A stretch of 64,000 nt of DNA. It comes from JAIROC01 sp031553535. Its GTDB lineage: Bacteria > Bacteroidota > Bacteroidia > Bacteroidales > WCHB1-69. Shown piece after piece: positions 46,429 through 56,200 of the stretch. The notes beneath the pieces were generated by a model. It saw only the letters and a list, made by a program, of their open reading frames with translations. It was not told the DNA's origin and ran no database searches. The DNA is taken from positions 62,001-126,000 of the forward strand of contig JAVBLM010000004.1 of the NCBI GenBank assembly GCA_031553535.1, read 5' to 3'. Positions within the stretch are counted from its first letter, which is position 1, and each line of letters opens with the position of its first letter. The translations under genes were made by a program, and so were the position numbers.

Positions 46429-47250
46429 ATGTCAGCAAGTATTGCCCAATCCGCAGGAAAAATCACTACTCATGTTCTTCAGCGGATGAAAGAAAACAAT
46501 GAAAAGATAGCCATGCTTACAGCCTATGACTATTCCATGGCAAAATTATTAGATATGTCGGGAATTGAAGTTATTTTGGTGGGGGATTCTGCCGCTAACG
46601 TTATGGCCGGTCATAAAACTACATTACCGATTACATTAGATCAGATGATTTATCATGCAGCATCGGTAGTGCGTGGTGTTGAAAAGGCATTGGTTGTAGT
46701 AGATCTTCCTTTTGGCACCTATCAGGGTAACTCCAAGGAAGCATTGCATTCGGCAGTCCGGATAATGAAAGAATCAGGAGCGGATGCTGTTAAACTTGAA
46801 GGAGGAAAAGAAATTGTTGAGTCGATCGACCGGATATTATCCGCCGGAATTCCTATTATGGGGCATTTGGGGCTAACCCCCCAAAGCATTAATAAATTCG
46901 GGACATATTCTGTTAGGGCAAAAGAAAAAGAAGAAGCGGAAAAGCTGGAAAAAGATGCCCTATTATTGCAGGAAGCCGGATGTTTTGCTGTCGTATTAGA
47001 AAAAATCCCGGCATTATTAGCCGAAAAAGTTGCGAAAAAACTCCATATACCCATGATTGGCATCGGTGCCGGAGGAGGGGTAGATGGACAGGTACTTGTT
47101 ATACACGATATGTTAGGGATTACACAACAGTTTTCACCCCGTTTTTTACGGCGGTACCTTGATTTGAGTTCTGAAATCACATCTGCAGTAAGACAATATA
47201 TCTGCGATGTCAAATCTCTTGACTTTCCAAATGCAAAAGAGCAATATTAA
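46429..47250 (+). CDS. panB: 3-methyl-2-oxobutanoate hydroxymethyltransferase PanB
   Basis: 273 residues from 46429, the usual PanB length. First step of pantothenate synthesis: methylene-tetrahydrofolate plus 2-oxoisovalerate to ketopantoate. Motifs: IAMLTAYDYSMAKLLD, LVGDSAANVMAGH (metal-binding Asp), VVDLPFGTYQ, VKLEGG, MGHLGLTPQSI, VVLEKIPALLAEKV with the conserved Glu, and IGIGAGGGVDGQVLVIHDMLGI. An in-frame extension back to 46204 is hydrophobic and lies upstream of the promoter, so it was rejected. Confidence 0.95.
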   Translation: MSASIAQSAGKITTHVLQRMKENNEKIAMLTAYDYSMAKLLDMSGIEVILVGDSAANVMAGHKTTLPITLDQMIYHAASVVRGVEKALVVVDLPFGTYQGNSKEALHSAVRIMKESGADAVKLEGGKEIVESIDRILSAGIPIMGHLGLTPQSINKFGTYSVRAKEKEEAEKLEKDALLLQEAGCFAVVLEKIPALLAEKVAKKLHIPMIGIGAGGGVDGQVLVIHDMLGITQQFSPRFLRRYLDLSSEITSAVRQYICDVKSLDFPNAKEQY

Positions 47251-47349
47251 AGAATCATTAAAAATAAGATTTCTTTCTTATAACTCAATATCTTTTATAA
47301 GAAAACACAATAAAAATCGTTATATTATAAATCTTTTATTTGTATTTAT

Positions 47350-49254
47350 ATGAGTGAGAATATCAAGCATGAGTGCGGTATTGTTTTACTTCGTTTATTA
47401 AAACCTCTGGATTATTATGCAAAAAAATACGGGACTGCCTTCTGGGGATTGAATAAACTTTACCTGTTAATACAAAAACAGCACAATAGAGGACAAGATG
47501 GAGCTGGAATTGCAGCTGTGAAATTCAATGCAAAACCGGGGATACAATACATTAATCGAATGCGTTCCAATTCATCTACTCCTATACGCGATTGTTTTAC
47601 TCCCGTATACGATGAAATTCAGAAAGTAGCCGATCAATGTCCTGAAAAATTAAAAGATATTGCCTGGATAAAAGAGAACCTTCCTTTTTCATCCGAATTA
47701 TTTATGGGACATTTGCGATATGGGACATTTGGGAAAAACAGCATAGAGTCTGTACATCCCTTTATTATCCATAATAACTGGGTATCCCGCAGTATTGTAG
47801 CCGCCGGTAATTTTAACTTAACCAACTCGGAAGAGCTATTTGACGACTTGGTTGCTTTGGGACAACACCCCATAGAAACAAGTGATACGATAACGGTCTT
47901 GGAAACAATTGCCAATTATGTCAATAAAGAGAATAACACTCTCTATCGAAAATACAAGGAAAAAGGCTTAAGTAAATACGACATTTCCCGTAAGATACAG
48001 AAAGAGATGGATATCCAGCAGATTCTTCAAGGGGCATCCAAAAACTGGGACGGAGGATATGCGTTTTGCGGAATGTTAGGTCATGGAGATGCATTTGTGA
48101 TGAGAGACCCTGTAGGAATCCGTCCTGCCTTTTATCATCAGGATGAAGAAGTGATCGTAGTTGCTTCTGAACGCCCGGCTATTCAAACAGCTTTCAATTT
48201 ACCAACGGAAGATGTTAACGAGTTGCCTCCCGGATATGCTGCTATCATTAAACAAGATGGCACTTTTTCTATTAAACAATGTAAACAGCCGCAAGAACCT
48301 CCCCGTCAATGTTCATTCGAACGGATTTACTTTTCAAGGGGAACCGATCAGGATATTTATAAAGAACGTGAGCGTCTGGGAGCCTACCTGCTTGATGGTG
48401 TCTTAAAGGCTATAGATAATGATTTAATAAATACTGTATTTTCATATATTCCCAACACAGCATTGGTTGCATTCAATGGGATGTTTGATGCCTTGCGGGA
48501 TCATTGCAATGAAATAAAAAAGCAAAAGATCCTCAAAAACCAAGACTGCCTGACACCCGAATTGATGGATAAAATACTGGCTATTATGCCGCGTTTCGAT
48601 CAGGTAGCCGTTAAAGATGCTAAACTTCGCACATTCATCACGCAAGATAATCAACGGGATGATCTGGTTGCACACGTATACGACATAACTTATGGAACAG
48701 TAAATAAAAACGTAGATAATCTGGTTGTACTCGATGACTCTATTGTGCGTGGAACAACACTTCGGGAAAGTATCATCCGGATGCTAGACAGGTTAAGTCC
48801 GAAGAAGATAGTTATTGCCTCTTCCGCTCCACAGGTTCGCTATCCCGACTGTTACGGAATAGACATGAGCCGCTTAGGAGAATTTGTTGCATTTCAAGCA
48901 GCCATTGCCCTACTGAAAGAAACAGGACAGGAACATATTATCGAGGATGTTTACCGCAAAGCAAAAGAACAGGAGAGTTATCCGAAAGAAGATATAAAAA
49001 ATTATGTTCGTGAAATATACGCTCCTTTTACCGCCGAACAAATATCTTCGAAGATAGCAGAACTTGTCCGGCCGGAAGACATTCATGCCGAACTGGAAAT
49101 AGTATACAACAGTATAGAGAATCTACATAAAGCTTGTCCTCACCACACAGGAGATTGGTATTTCACAGGCAACTACCCCACTCCCGGAGGATATAAAGTG
49201 CTGAATAAATCGTATATCAATTACATCGAAAAACGAAAAGAACGGCCCTGGTAG
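47350..49254 (+). CDS. purF: Amidophosphoribosyltransferase, PurF family (long Bacteroidota form)
   Basis: 634 residues, longer than the usual 470-510. Class II glutamine amidotransferase N-terminus with C9 in HECGIV (probably nucleophilic Cys) and RGQDGAGIAAV, then LRYGT and VAAGNFNLTN. The PRTase domain has the PRPP loop VVLDDSIVRGTT (about 460-470) and ASSAPQVRYPDCYGIDMS. Such long forms occur in Bacteroidales. It would catalyse the first step of purine synthesis, but a paralogous role is possible since genomes of this group may hold more than one copy. Its last 36 codons are repeated, degenerate, at 49314. Confidence 0.85.
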   Translation: MSENIKHECGIVLLRLLKPLDYYAKKYGTAFWGLNKLYLLIQKQHNRGQDGAGIAAVKFNAKPGIQYINRMRSNSSTPIRDCFTPVYDEIQKVADQCPEKLKDIAWIKENLPFSSELFMGHLRYGTFGKNSIESVHPFIIHNNWVSRSIVAAGNFNLTNSEELFDDLVALGQHPIETSDTITVLETIANYVNKENNTLYRKYKEKGLSKYDISRKIQKEMDIQQILQGASKNWDGGYAFCGMLGHGDAFVMRDPVGIRPAFYHQDEEVIVVASERPAIQTAFNLPTEDVNELPPGYAAIIKQDGTFSIKQCKQPQEPPRQCSFERIYFSRGTDQDIYKERERLGAYLLDGVLKAIDNDLINTVFSYIPNTALVAFNGMFDALRDHCNEIKKQKILKNQDCLTPELMDKILAIMPRFDQVAVKDAKLRTFITQDNQRDDLVAHVYDITYGTVNKNVDNLVVLDDSIVRGTTLRESIIRMLDRLSPKKIVIASSAPQVRYPDCYGIDMSRLGEFVAFQAAIALLKETGQEHIIEDVYRKAKEQESYPKEDIKNYVREIYAPFTAEQISSKIAELVRPEDIHAELEIVYNSIENLHKACPHHTGDWYFTGNYPTPGGYKVLNKSYINYIEKRKERPW

Positions 49255-49313
49255 AGGAAACAATTAAGAATGAAGAATTAATAATTAAGAGAGTAAGAAC
49301 ATCGTTGTGAGTA

Positions 49314-49421
49314 TGTCCTCACTATATAGGAGACTGGTATTTTACAGGTAACTGTCTTACTCCCAGAGGATATAAAATCTTAAATCGTTCTTATATCAAT
49401 TACATCGAGAAACGGAGATGA
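49314..49421 (+). pseudogene. Partial duplicate of the 3' end of the PurF-family gene
   Basis: Translation CPHYIGDWYFTGNCLTP, then RGYKILNRSYINYIEKR and stop, matches the end of the gene at 47350 (CPHHTGDWYFTGNYPTP...). Separated from it by AATTAAGAATGAAG-type repeat. Its stop overlaps the ribD start (ATGA), so ribD now has its ribosome-binding region (CGGAG) inside this relic. Confidence 0.85.
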
Positions 49422-50461
49422 ATACCCACGAATTATACATGCAACGAGCATTGGAATTAGCCCGGCACGGCAAATTACATGTATCTCCTAACCCGATGGT
49501 CGGATGTGTTATTGTTCATGAAGATAAAATCATAGGTGAAGGATATCATACCCAATACGGCAAGCCTCATGCAGAAGCCAATGCCATTGCAAGTGTGAAA
49601 AACAAAGCGCTTTTAAATGAGAGTACATTATATGTAACCCTTGAGCCTTGCTCTCATTATGGAAAAACACCTCCTTGTGTAGACCTGTTACTATCACATG
49701 GAATTACCCAGGTATATATTGCTTCTTCCGACCCGAATCCCAAGGTACAAGGAAAAGGGATTGAAAAATTGAAAGCATCCGGTTGCAAAGTGGAATACGG
49801 ATTACTAGAGAAAGAAGCCATTGAACTAAACAAACGTTTTTTCTGCTTTCATCAAAAGAAACGTCCTTATATTATATTAAAATGGGCGCAAACACTGGAT
49901 GGATACATGGATTCCAACCAGCGAAACAATACGGATCGGGAATCTTACTGGATAACAAACGACTCACTCCGGATTAAGGTACATCAATGGCGGGCTGAGG
50001 AAGATGCCATTTTTATAGGCGCCAATACAATCCTCCATGACAACCCTCAACTAAACGTACGTTACTGTGCAGGAAAGAATCCCGTACGCGTAACATTCTT
50101 AAACCAAGATATCGATCAGGGGTTTTGTTTTTTTGACAACACCCAATCGAGTATTGTATTCAATTATGAGAAGGAAAAGAATACAGGCAATACCTGTTTT
50201 CGTAAACTATCAAGAGATAATAACCCACAAGAGGAAATACTCCGGCAATTGTATGACATGAATATCCAATCTTTATTAATTGAAGGAGGACAACGCACAT
50301 TGCAGGAGTTTCTGAATTTGAATTTATGGGATGAAGCCCGTGTTTTGATTGGAAACAAATGCTTTGGTTCCGGCTTGCAGGCCCCATCCATTCCATTTGA
50401 ACCTATTTGCATAGAGGATATGGAAAAAGACAAAGTGCTCTGGTATAAAAACAATAAGTAA
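49418..50461 (+). CDS. ribD: Riboflavin biosynthesis deaminase/reductase RibD
   Basis: 347 residues. The N-terminal zinc deaminase domain has H51-A-E53 and C78..C87 (EPCSHYGKTPPC). The C-terminal reductase domain starts near residue 150 (PYIILKWAQTLDGYM), with VFIGANTIL-like FIGANTILHDNPQL and SLLIEGGQRTLQEFL. Second and third steps of riboflavin synthesis. First of a tight set with the RNase H and EamA genes (overlaps of 1 and 4 nt). Confidence 0.95.
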   Translation: MNTHELYMQRALELARHGKLHVSPNPMVGCVIVHEDKIIGEGYHTQYGKPHAEANAIASVKNKALLNESTLYVTLEPCSHYGKTPPCVDLLLSHGITQVYIASSDPNPKVQGKGIEKLKASGCKVEYGLLEKEAIELNKRFFCFHQKKRPYIILKWAQTLDGYMDSNQRNNTDRESYWITNDSLRIKVHQWRAEEDAIFIGANTILHDNPQLNVRYCAGKNPVRVTFLNQDIDQGFCFFDNTQSSIVFNYEKEKNTGNTCFRKLSRDNNPQEEILRQLYDMNIQSLLIEGGQRTLQEFLNLNLWDEARVLIGNKCFGSGLQAPSIPFEPICIEDMEKDKVLWYKNNK

Positions 50462-51087
50462 TGGCAAAAAAATATTATGTTGTCTGGAAAGGATACCAAA
50501 CCGGAGTCTTTGATTCCTGGGATGAATGTAAAAAACAGATAGAAGGATATAAATCTCCCGAGTTCAAATCTTTTCCCAACCTGGAAACGGCAAAGTCTGC
50601 CTTTGAAAAAGACAGCAAGGAGTTTCTAAACAAGAAACAACACCCTATAAGCATCATTATGGACGGATTGTATGGAAAACCTGTTGTTCCAAGTCTTTCT
50701 GTGGATGGAGCCTGCAGTGGAAAAACCCGTCTGGCAGAATATCAAGGCGTAGATACCGGGACAAAAACAGTCATTTTCAAAGCAGGGCCTTTTGTCGATG
50801 GCACCAACAACATTATGGAGTTTCTGGCCTTGGTTCATGCCCTTGCTCTTTGTAAACAAAAAGGGCTGGACGATATCCCCATCTATTCCGACAGCGTAAA
50901 TGCCATTAAATGGGTAAAGGCAAAAAAGACAGGAACAAAGCTTGTTAAGACTGCCCACAACCAACCGATATTCGAACTTATCTCACGGGCAGAAAAGTGG
51001 TTATCACTAAATACATATACCAATAAGATACTTAAATGGGAAACAAAAGCATGGGGTGAGATTCCTGCGGATTTTGGGAGAAAATGA
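50461..51087 (+). CDS. rnhA: Viroplasmin-domain ribonuclease H
   Basis: 208 residues: an N-terminal viroplasmin/RNA-binding domain (KKYYVVWKGYQTGVFDSWDECKKQIEGYKSPEFKSF, about 3-50) and a type 1 RNase H domain with the four acidic residues D82 (SVDGAC), E120 (NNIMEFLAL), D144 (IYSDSVNAI) and D204 (PADFG). Cleaves RNA in RNA-DNA hybrids. Overlaps ribD by one base. Confidence 0.92.
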   Translation: MAKKYYVVWKGYQTGVFDSWDECKKQIEGYKSPEFKSFPNLETAKSAFEKDSKEFLNKKQHPISIIMDGLYGKPVVPSLSVDGACSGKTRLAEYQGVDTGTKTVIFKAGPFVDGTNNIMEFLALVHALALCKQKGLDDIPIYSDSVNAIKWVKAKKTGTKLVKTAHNQPIFELISRAEKWLSLNTYTNKILKWETKAWGEIPADFGRK

Positions 51088-52031
51088 TGAATCTACGACA
51101 AAATAAAAGCTCCATATTAATCTATGTCATTCTGGTATTCTCCATGTTCTTTTGGGGAACTTCCTATGTTTTTTCATCTATCGTACTGCAAACACTGGAT
51201 CCCATCTCCATTATCTTTATTCGTCTTATACTATCATCCATCCTATTATGGATCGTTATTGCCATTTTTTTCAAAAAGGAACGAATCCCTTTTGCATCAT
51301 TCAAATGGATTGCTATTTTAGCATTTTTCGAACCTTTTATCTATTTTATCGGGGAGACTTACGGTTTACAACGGGTAAGCCCTGTGATCACTTCCTTGAT
51401 TATTTCTACTATTCCTGTTTTTACGGCTGTTACCATGCGGTTTTTCTTCCGGGCAAGACTTACCCTGATTAATTTCATAGGAATCTTTATTTCCTTATCC
51501 GGTGTTGTTCTGATGATAATAGGAAAGAATATGCAGATTGATGTTGACCCTGTCGGATTATTATTTTTATTCATTGCCGTGTTATCTGCCGTAGGTTATG
51601 GAATCCTACTCAATAAACTGGCAGGAAATGTCCACCCGGTCTGGCTGACAGCATCTCAAAACACATTCGGCGTTTTATTCTTTCTTCCACTCTATTTCAT
51701 ATTAGGAGAAGCACCAAACTTCGATCATGGTGTAACCTTTGCCTTTTTAAGTCCGCAATCGGAAATGTGGATTTGTATCCTATTATTAGCCATATTTTCT
51801 TCTTCTTTGGCGTTCATCTTTTACGCTACGGGAGTCCGGAAATTCGGGGTTGCCCGTTGTAATGTTTTCACTAATCTTATTCCTATTTTTACCGCAATCA
51901 CTTCTTTTCTCTTATTGGGAGAGCAACTTGCGACAACAAAGATAATAGGAATTTTTGTTATCATATCCGGATTGATTTTAACCCAGCAAAAAGGAAATAA
52001 GAAATCAACAGTTAGCTCAACAAGAGGATAA
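51084..52031 (+). CDS. EamA-family (DMT) permease
   Basis: 315 residues with ten predicted membrane helices in two EamA repeats: FWGTSYVFSSIVLQTLDPISIIFIRLILS in the first, LTASQNTFGVLFFLPLYF and LIPIFTAITSFLLLGEQL in the second. Probably exports or takes up a small metabolite; substrate unknown. Overlaps the RNase H gene by 4 nt. Confidence 0.9.
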   Translation: MMNLRQNKSSILIYVILVFSMFFWGTSYVFSSIVLQTLDPISIIFIRLILSSILLWIVIAIFFKKERIPFASFKWIAILAFFEPFIYFIGETYGLQRVSPVITSLIISTIPVFTAVTMRFFFRARLTLINFIGIFISLSGVVLMIIGKNMQIDVDPVGLLFLFIAVLSAVGYGILLNKLAGNVHPVWLTASQNTFGVLFFLPLYFILGEAPNFDHGVTFAFLSPQSEMWICILLLAIFSSSLAFIFYATGVRKFGVARCNVFTNLIPIFTAITSFLLLGEQLATTKIIGIFVIISGLILTQQKGNKKSTVSSTRG

Positions 52032-52082
52032 GTTAAAAGAAATACGCAAGTTGGATACTACTAATTTCAACAAGCCACAGGT

Positions 52083-52142
52083 AGAAAGGATAAAACAGAT
52101 AAAATAGATAAAACCGATAAAGTCGATAAAGTCGATAAAAGG
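52083..52142. repeat. Short degenerate GATAAA tandem repeat
   Basis: Six or so GATAAAA/GATAAAGTC units of 9-10 bp after the EamA gene. Purely intergenic. Confidence 0.6.
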
Positions 52143-52240
52143 CAGAAAAACTATTTATAATTTATAATTAATTTCTCACTAACAACTAATCACTATTCCT
52201 GTAATTTCATTTAACTTGCCTGACTTCTATTAATAAATTA

Positions 52241-52248
52241 TACATTTG
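52241..52248 (+). promoter_or_regulatory. -7 box TACATTTG of the thioesterase gene
   Basis: Matches TAnnTTTG; a TTG at 52217 fits the -33 element, 21 bp upstream. It lies 28 nt before the ATG at 52277. Confidence 0.6.
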
Positions 52249-52276
52249 CATTAATTTTTCAAGAAATTATATCTTT

Positions 52277-52666
52277 ATGGAAATAATTATAAGTAAAGGA
52301 ATTAAAGGCTATAAAGAACAAAAAGTGGAATGTAAAGATACCGCCAAAGCTTACGGATCGGGCCTGATTGAAGTGTTTGCTACGCCGGCGATGATCGCAT
52401 TAATGGAAAACACATCCCATACCAGTATAAATGATCTTTTACCCGAAGGCTTTGCCACCGTAGGCACACAATTGAACATTGAACATTCCAAAGCAACGCC
52501 ATTGGGGGCAAAGGTATGGTGCGAATCTGTTCTGGAATCACAGGATGGCCGGAAATTAACCTTTTCAGTCACGGCATACGATGAAACAGGAGTAATAGGA
52601 AAAGGAATGCATGAGCGTTTTATTATCAGCATAGAAAAATTCATGGAGAAACTAAACAAGAAATAA
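52277..52666 (+). CDS. Hotdog-fold thioesterase (FlK-like)
   Basis: 129 residues: ATPAMIALMENTSHTSINDLLPEGFATVGTQLNIEHSKATPLGAKV matches the fluoroacetyl-CoA thioesterase-like hotdog family, with the Glu/Thr/His-type active site near MENTSH and NIEHSKATP. Probably hydrolyses a small acyl-CoA. It has its own promoter and is directly followed by the 94-residue membrane protein. Confidence 0.85.
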   Translation: MEIIISKGIKGYKEQKVECKDTAKAYGSGLIEVFATPAMIALMENTSHTSINDLLPEGFATVGTQLNIEHSKATPLGAKVWCESVLESQDGRKLTFSVTAYDETGVIGKGMHERFIISIEKFMEKLNKK

Positions 52667-52951
52667 ATGGAAACTTTCAGTAAAATATGTGAAATGATGA
52701 TGTTATTGTGCTTTGCTTTCGGCTGGCCCATATCCATTATCAAAACCTTACGCACCAAAGTAGTGGCAGGAAAAAGCCCTTTGTTTATGATGGTGGTTAT
52801 TTTAGGTTATGCTTTTGGAATACTTTATAAGATAACATCCGGATTCGATTGGGTAAGTTATCTCTATATATTCAATATTACCATTGTAAGCCTTGATCTG
52901 TCTTTGTATTTTTATTACAGCAAGAAAAATGCAAAAGAAAAAAGTTGTTAG
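52667..52951 (+). CDS. Small PQ-loop-like membrane protein
   Basis: 94 residues with three membrane helices (about 7-23, 36-53, 62-83). The segment FGWPISIIKTLRTK resembles the PQ-loop of SemiSWEET-type proteins (PQ replaced by PI). Starts immediately after the thioesterase stop. Its transport role is only suggested by the fold. Confidence 0.7.
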   Translation: METFSKICEMMMLLCFAFGWPISIIKTLRTKVVAGKSPLFMMVVILGYAFGILYKITSGFDWVSYLYIFNITIVSLDLSLYFYYSKKNAKEKSC

Positions 52952-53174
52952 ATATAATTTATATAGAATATCTATTGGGCAAAGGCTATTCCTATATTTT
53001 GATATTAGCAAAGCAATATGCAAAATAGAAATTACCATCATTCCGGGTTAAACAACTAACGATTTTATATTTTATGTATAATAGGGGAATATGCTCTCCT
53101 ATAAATTAATGGGTATTTCGAGATGCCGGAATAGGGCTTCCCAATTCCAAGGAAAGAATCCCGCGACGGAACAC

Positions 53175-53200
53175 AAAAAAAGGCTGCCGGGGAGGCAGCC
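53175..53200 (-). terminator. Terminator of the giant adhesin gene
   Basis: GGCTGCC-GGGGA-GGCAGCC with T run on the minus strand, about 25 nt after the stop. Matches the hairpin at 11964. Confidence 0.8.
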
Positions 53201-53225
53201 AAAATTTGAATTATGAAAAAGATTT

Positions 53226-56200
53226 TTATCGTTTAATACTCATACGCTTTGTAATCCGCTGGCCCTTGTATTCCATTGAATAAACATAAAGACCTGCCGA
53301 TAAGCCGGAAGTATTGATTTCTATACTATTTGTCCCTGATTCTGATTGTACTACCTTATTATATAATAGTTGGCCAGTCACACTATGGATACGGAAAGTA
53401 ACCTCGCCTGATTCCGGAATATTATACGTTATCATTGTGCTATTATCGGCCGGATTCGGAATATTTTGATCCATGCTGATATTTACGCCTTGTATTCCTT
53501 CTATTGTATTGATATAATCTGTAATACGTTTTATTCGAATTGTATCATCACTCGTATAATCATCATAGCTGTCTATATATACTGTCAAATAATATACCGT
53601 ATCATTAGGAACAGTATAGGCATTTCTAAATGTATAATCCGCCGTAGACGATATCCCAACAGTTGGACCTGTCTCCGTAAAGAAAGCTCTCCGTTGTTCT
53701 TTTGAATCTTCCACCAATACGCTAATACGAACATTTGGAAAAACGGATAAATCATAGCGATTTTTTAAGGTCACCGCTACATTAACAGGATCCCCTACTT
53801 TATCTATTTCACCAGGTAATGGATTGTCAATACTTTCCAGATACAAGTCTTTTATATTCACACATTCCGTTACCCCTGATGCCGCATGTACCAACATAGA
53901 ATCACAACCTAAAGAAGCTACTACACCTACATAATAATTTGCATCCCATGGAACTGTATATGCATCAAAATTATAGATTACAGAATCCCCCGGAGATAGT
54001 GTTTGAGGGATAGAAGTTGTTTCAGAGAATGCATAAGACGCTGATGAAACATCCATATCCAATTTAATACCCGGCAAATCCATATTTCCCGTGTTCTTGA
54101 CAATCACTTGTTGTTGTATCGTAGTATTAGCCGAAGCGCAGTTATTCGTACCTCCGGTATTATGCGTTACAACAAGTGATAAAGACGGATTGATAACAAT
54201 AGTGGTTTTTGCCGTATCATTTGTATGATACGCATCAACAGGGCTTGTCAGATATGCTTTCACATTATACGTACCGGGTATAAAGTTAATGTTGGATTTA
54301 ATAGTTATAACATCAAACGTATCTCCCAGAATAACATCCGTTAACGGATAATTAAAGGAATAATTCACCGTACCGGTTATATCTATCTGGATACTGGTTG
54401 AATATTTTGAAAAATCAATAATCTGATTTGTTGTTGTAGTCCGTTTTACTTTCAAGGCATTCGAACTTAGATTACAAACAGACAACCCTGCCAAGGTAAG
54501 ATCCGATAATTCCAAATCCTGTTGAGAAGTAATCCGTATCCGGTCGATATATTGCACTCCGGTATTTTGCTCCGACTTCGTCATGGATTCAAAAAGAATA
54601 CTGATACAGGTTCCGTAAATATAGTCTTCTAAAGGAATTGCATAATGTTTCCAACCGTAAGCCGTATCGTGTTTTGTCAGAGATTTTAAAGGAATATAAT
54701 TCCCGTTTTCATCCAAAACAATACGAACATCGGTATAATCATCCGCTTCAATCGTGTCGTGGAAATACCAGAATTCCAATACAGGAAGACGGGTTCCCTG
54801 CAACCTCAACTGCCGTGTTGACAAATTACTCATTGCGCCCTTTGCTCCGCCGAAAGATATCATTCCTGTTCCGTATACAGGTTTTACCACCGTATCTGTT
54901 CCCGTACCCTGAGCAACAATCGTCCAAACATCAGGGGTAGTTCCCGTAGTGGTAAACACCAACGCCATTGATTCGGCACTGCTGAAGTCTTCATCTATTG
55001 GAAGGCTTATTCTTTCCGAGATATAAGCAAAGCGCAATGTGTCATCCAAATGAACAGTATCCAGACTGCTACTTATCCATACGGTTATATTGTATTGCCC
55101 CTGAGGATAAACAGGTAACATTTCGGATAACTCTATCGTATCAATCAACCCTGACTTTAAAATGCCGTTATCTACAACTATCATCGTATCAAACAACAGG
55201 GCTCCATCTATTTCCAGATTAATTGTTACAGGATCAATAGAGTAATTGTAATCTCTCTTTCCGAAGTTTTTCATGGAAACCATTACAGGTGAATAATCCG
55301 GTGTACAAATATCCCCCATAACATTAACCGGTGCGGTTATAGACAAAAGAGATAAATTGTTTTCATAGTCGTATATCACTCCACTCCCATCCACATATTT
55401 AAGGAATACAGAATCGGTCAACGTAACAGTATTCCCTATCGTGTCGGAAACAGTTAGCGAATAAATAATCTGGCTGTTGGAATACGCCTGCCAAACGTGG
55501 GCTACCCACATGTCACTGTTATCCGGCACCATTGCAACAGTATCGTATAAAACAAGCCCTTCATTTATAATAACAAGGTTCAGTTCAGGTGCCTTAGCAG
55601 GAGCTCCTGTAAAGGAACGTATCAATGTATGAACATCAAACGAAAGATCGGTAATCGTATCTGGTACTAACGGAGTTTTAAATTCCGCCAAAGGCTGTAC
55701 ATTAGCAGAAGCCCGTACCGTATCGTTTGCATGAACCGTATCCGCTTCATTATTAATCGTCTCTATCCACACGGTAAGATTATATTTATCGGTACCAGCC
55801 ATAACAGGGAATTGTCCTATAGCTATATTCCTCTGCTCAAAGGGAGTCAATGCCTGGGATGGAGTCCATGTAACAGATGGCTTTATATCACCGTTTACGC
55901 TCCAGCCCAATGTTGCTTTCGTTATAGGTGTAGTACCCAGATTCAATGCTTCTACAGATACATCTACCACCTGTTTTTCAATAAGGTCACCTTTCCAGTT
56001 GGCAACTTCCATCAGCATCATGTCCTGACCGAATTCTATTTGCGAAGCGCCAATTGTTGTTAATGACGGCCGTACCTTTCCATCTATATCGGTAGTAATT
56101 CCGGGGTATAGAGGACATGATAAGCTATCATTATAGGTTTTTATCTTTAAATTGGAAGTCACATCTATAAATTCAGGCAATACACTTACCGAATGTGTAT

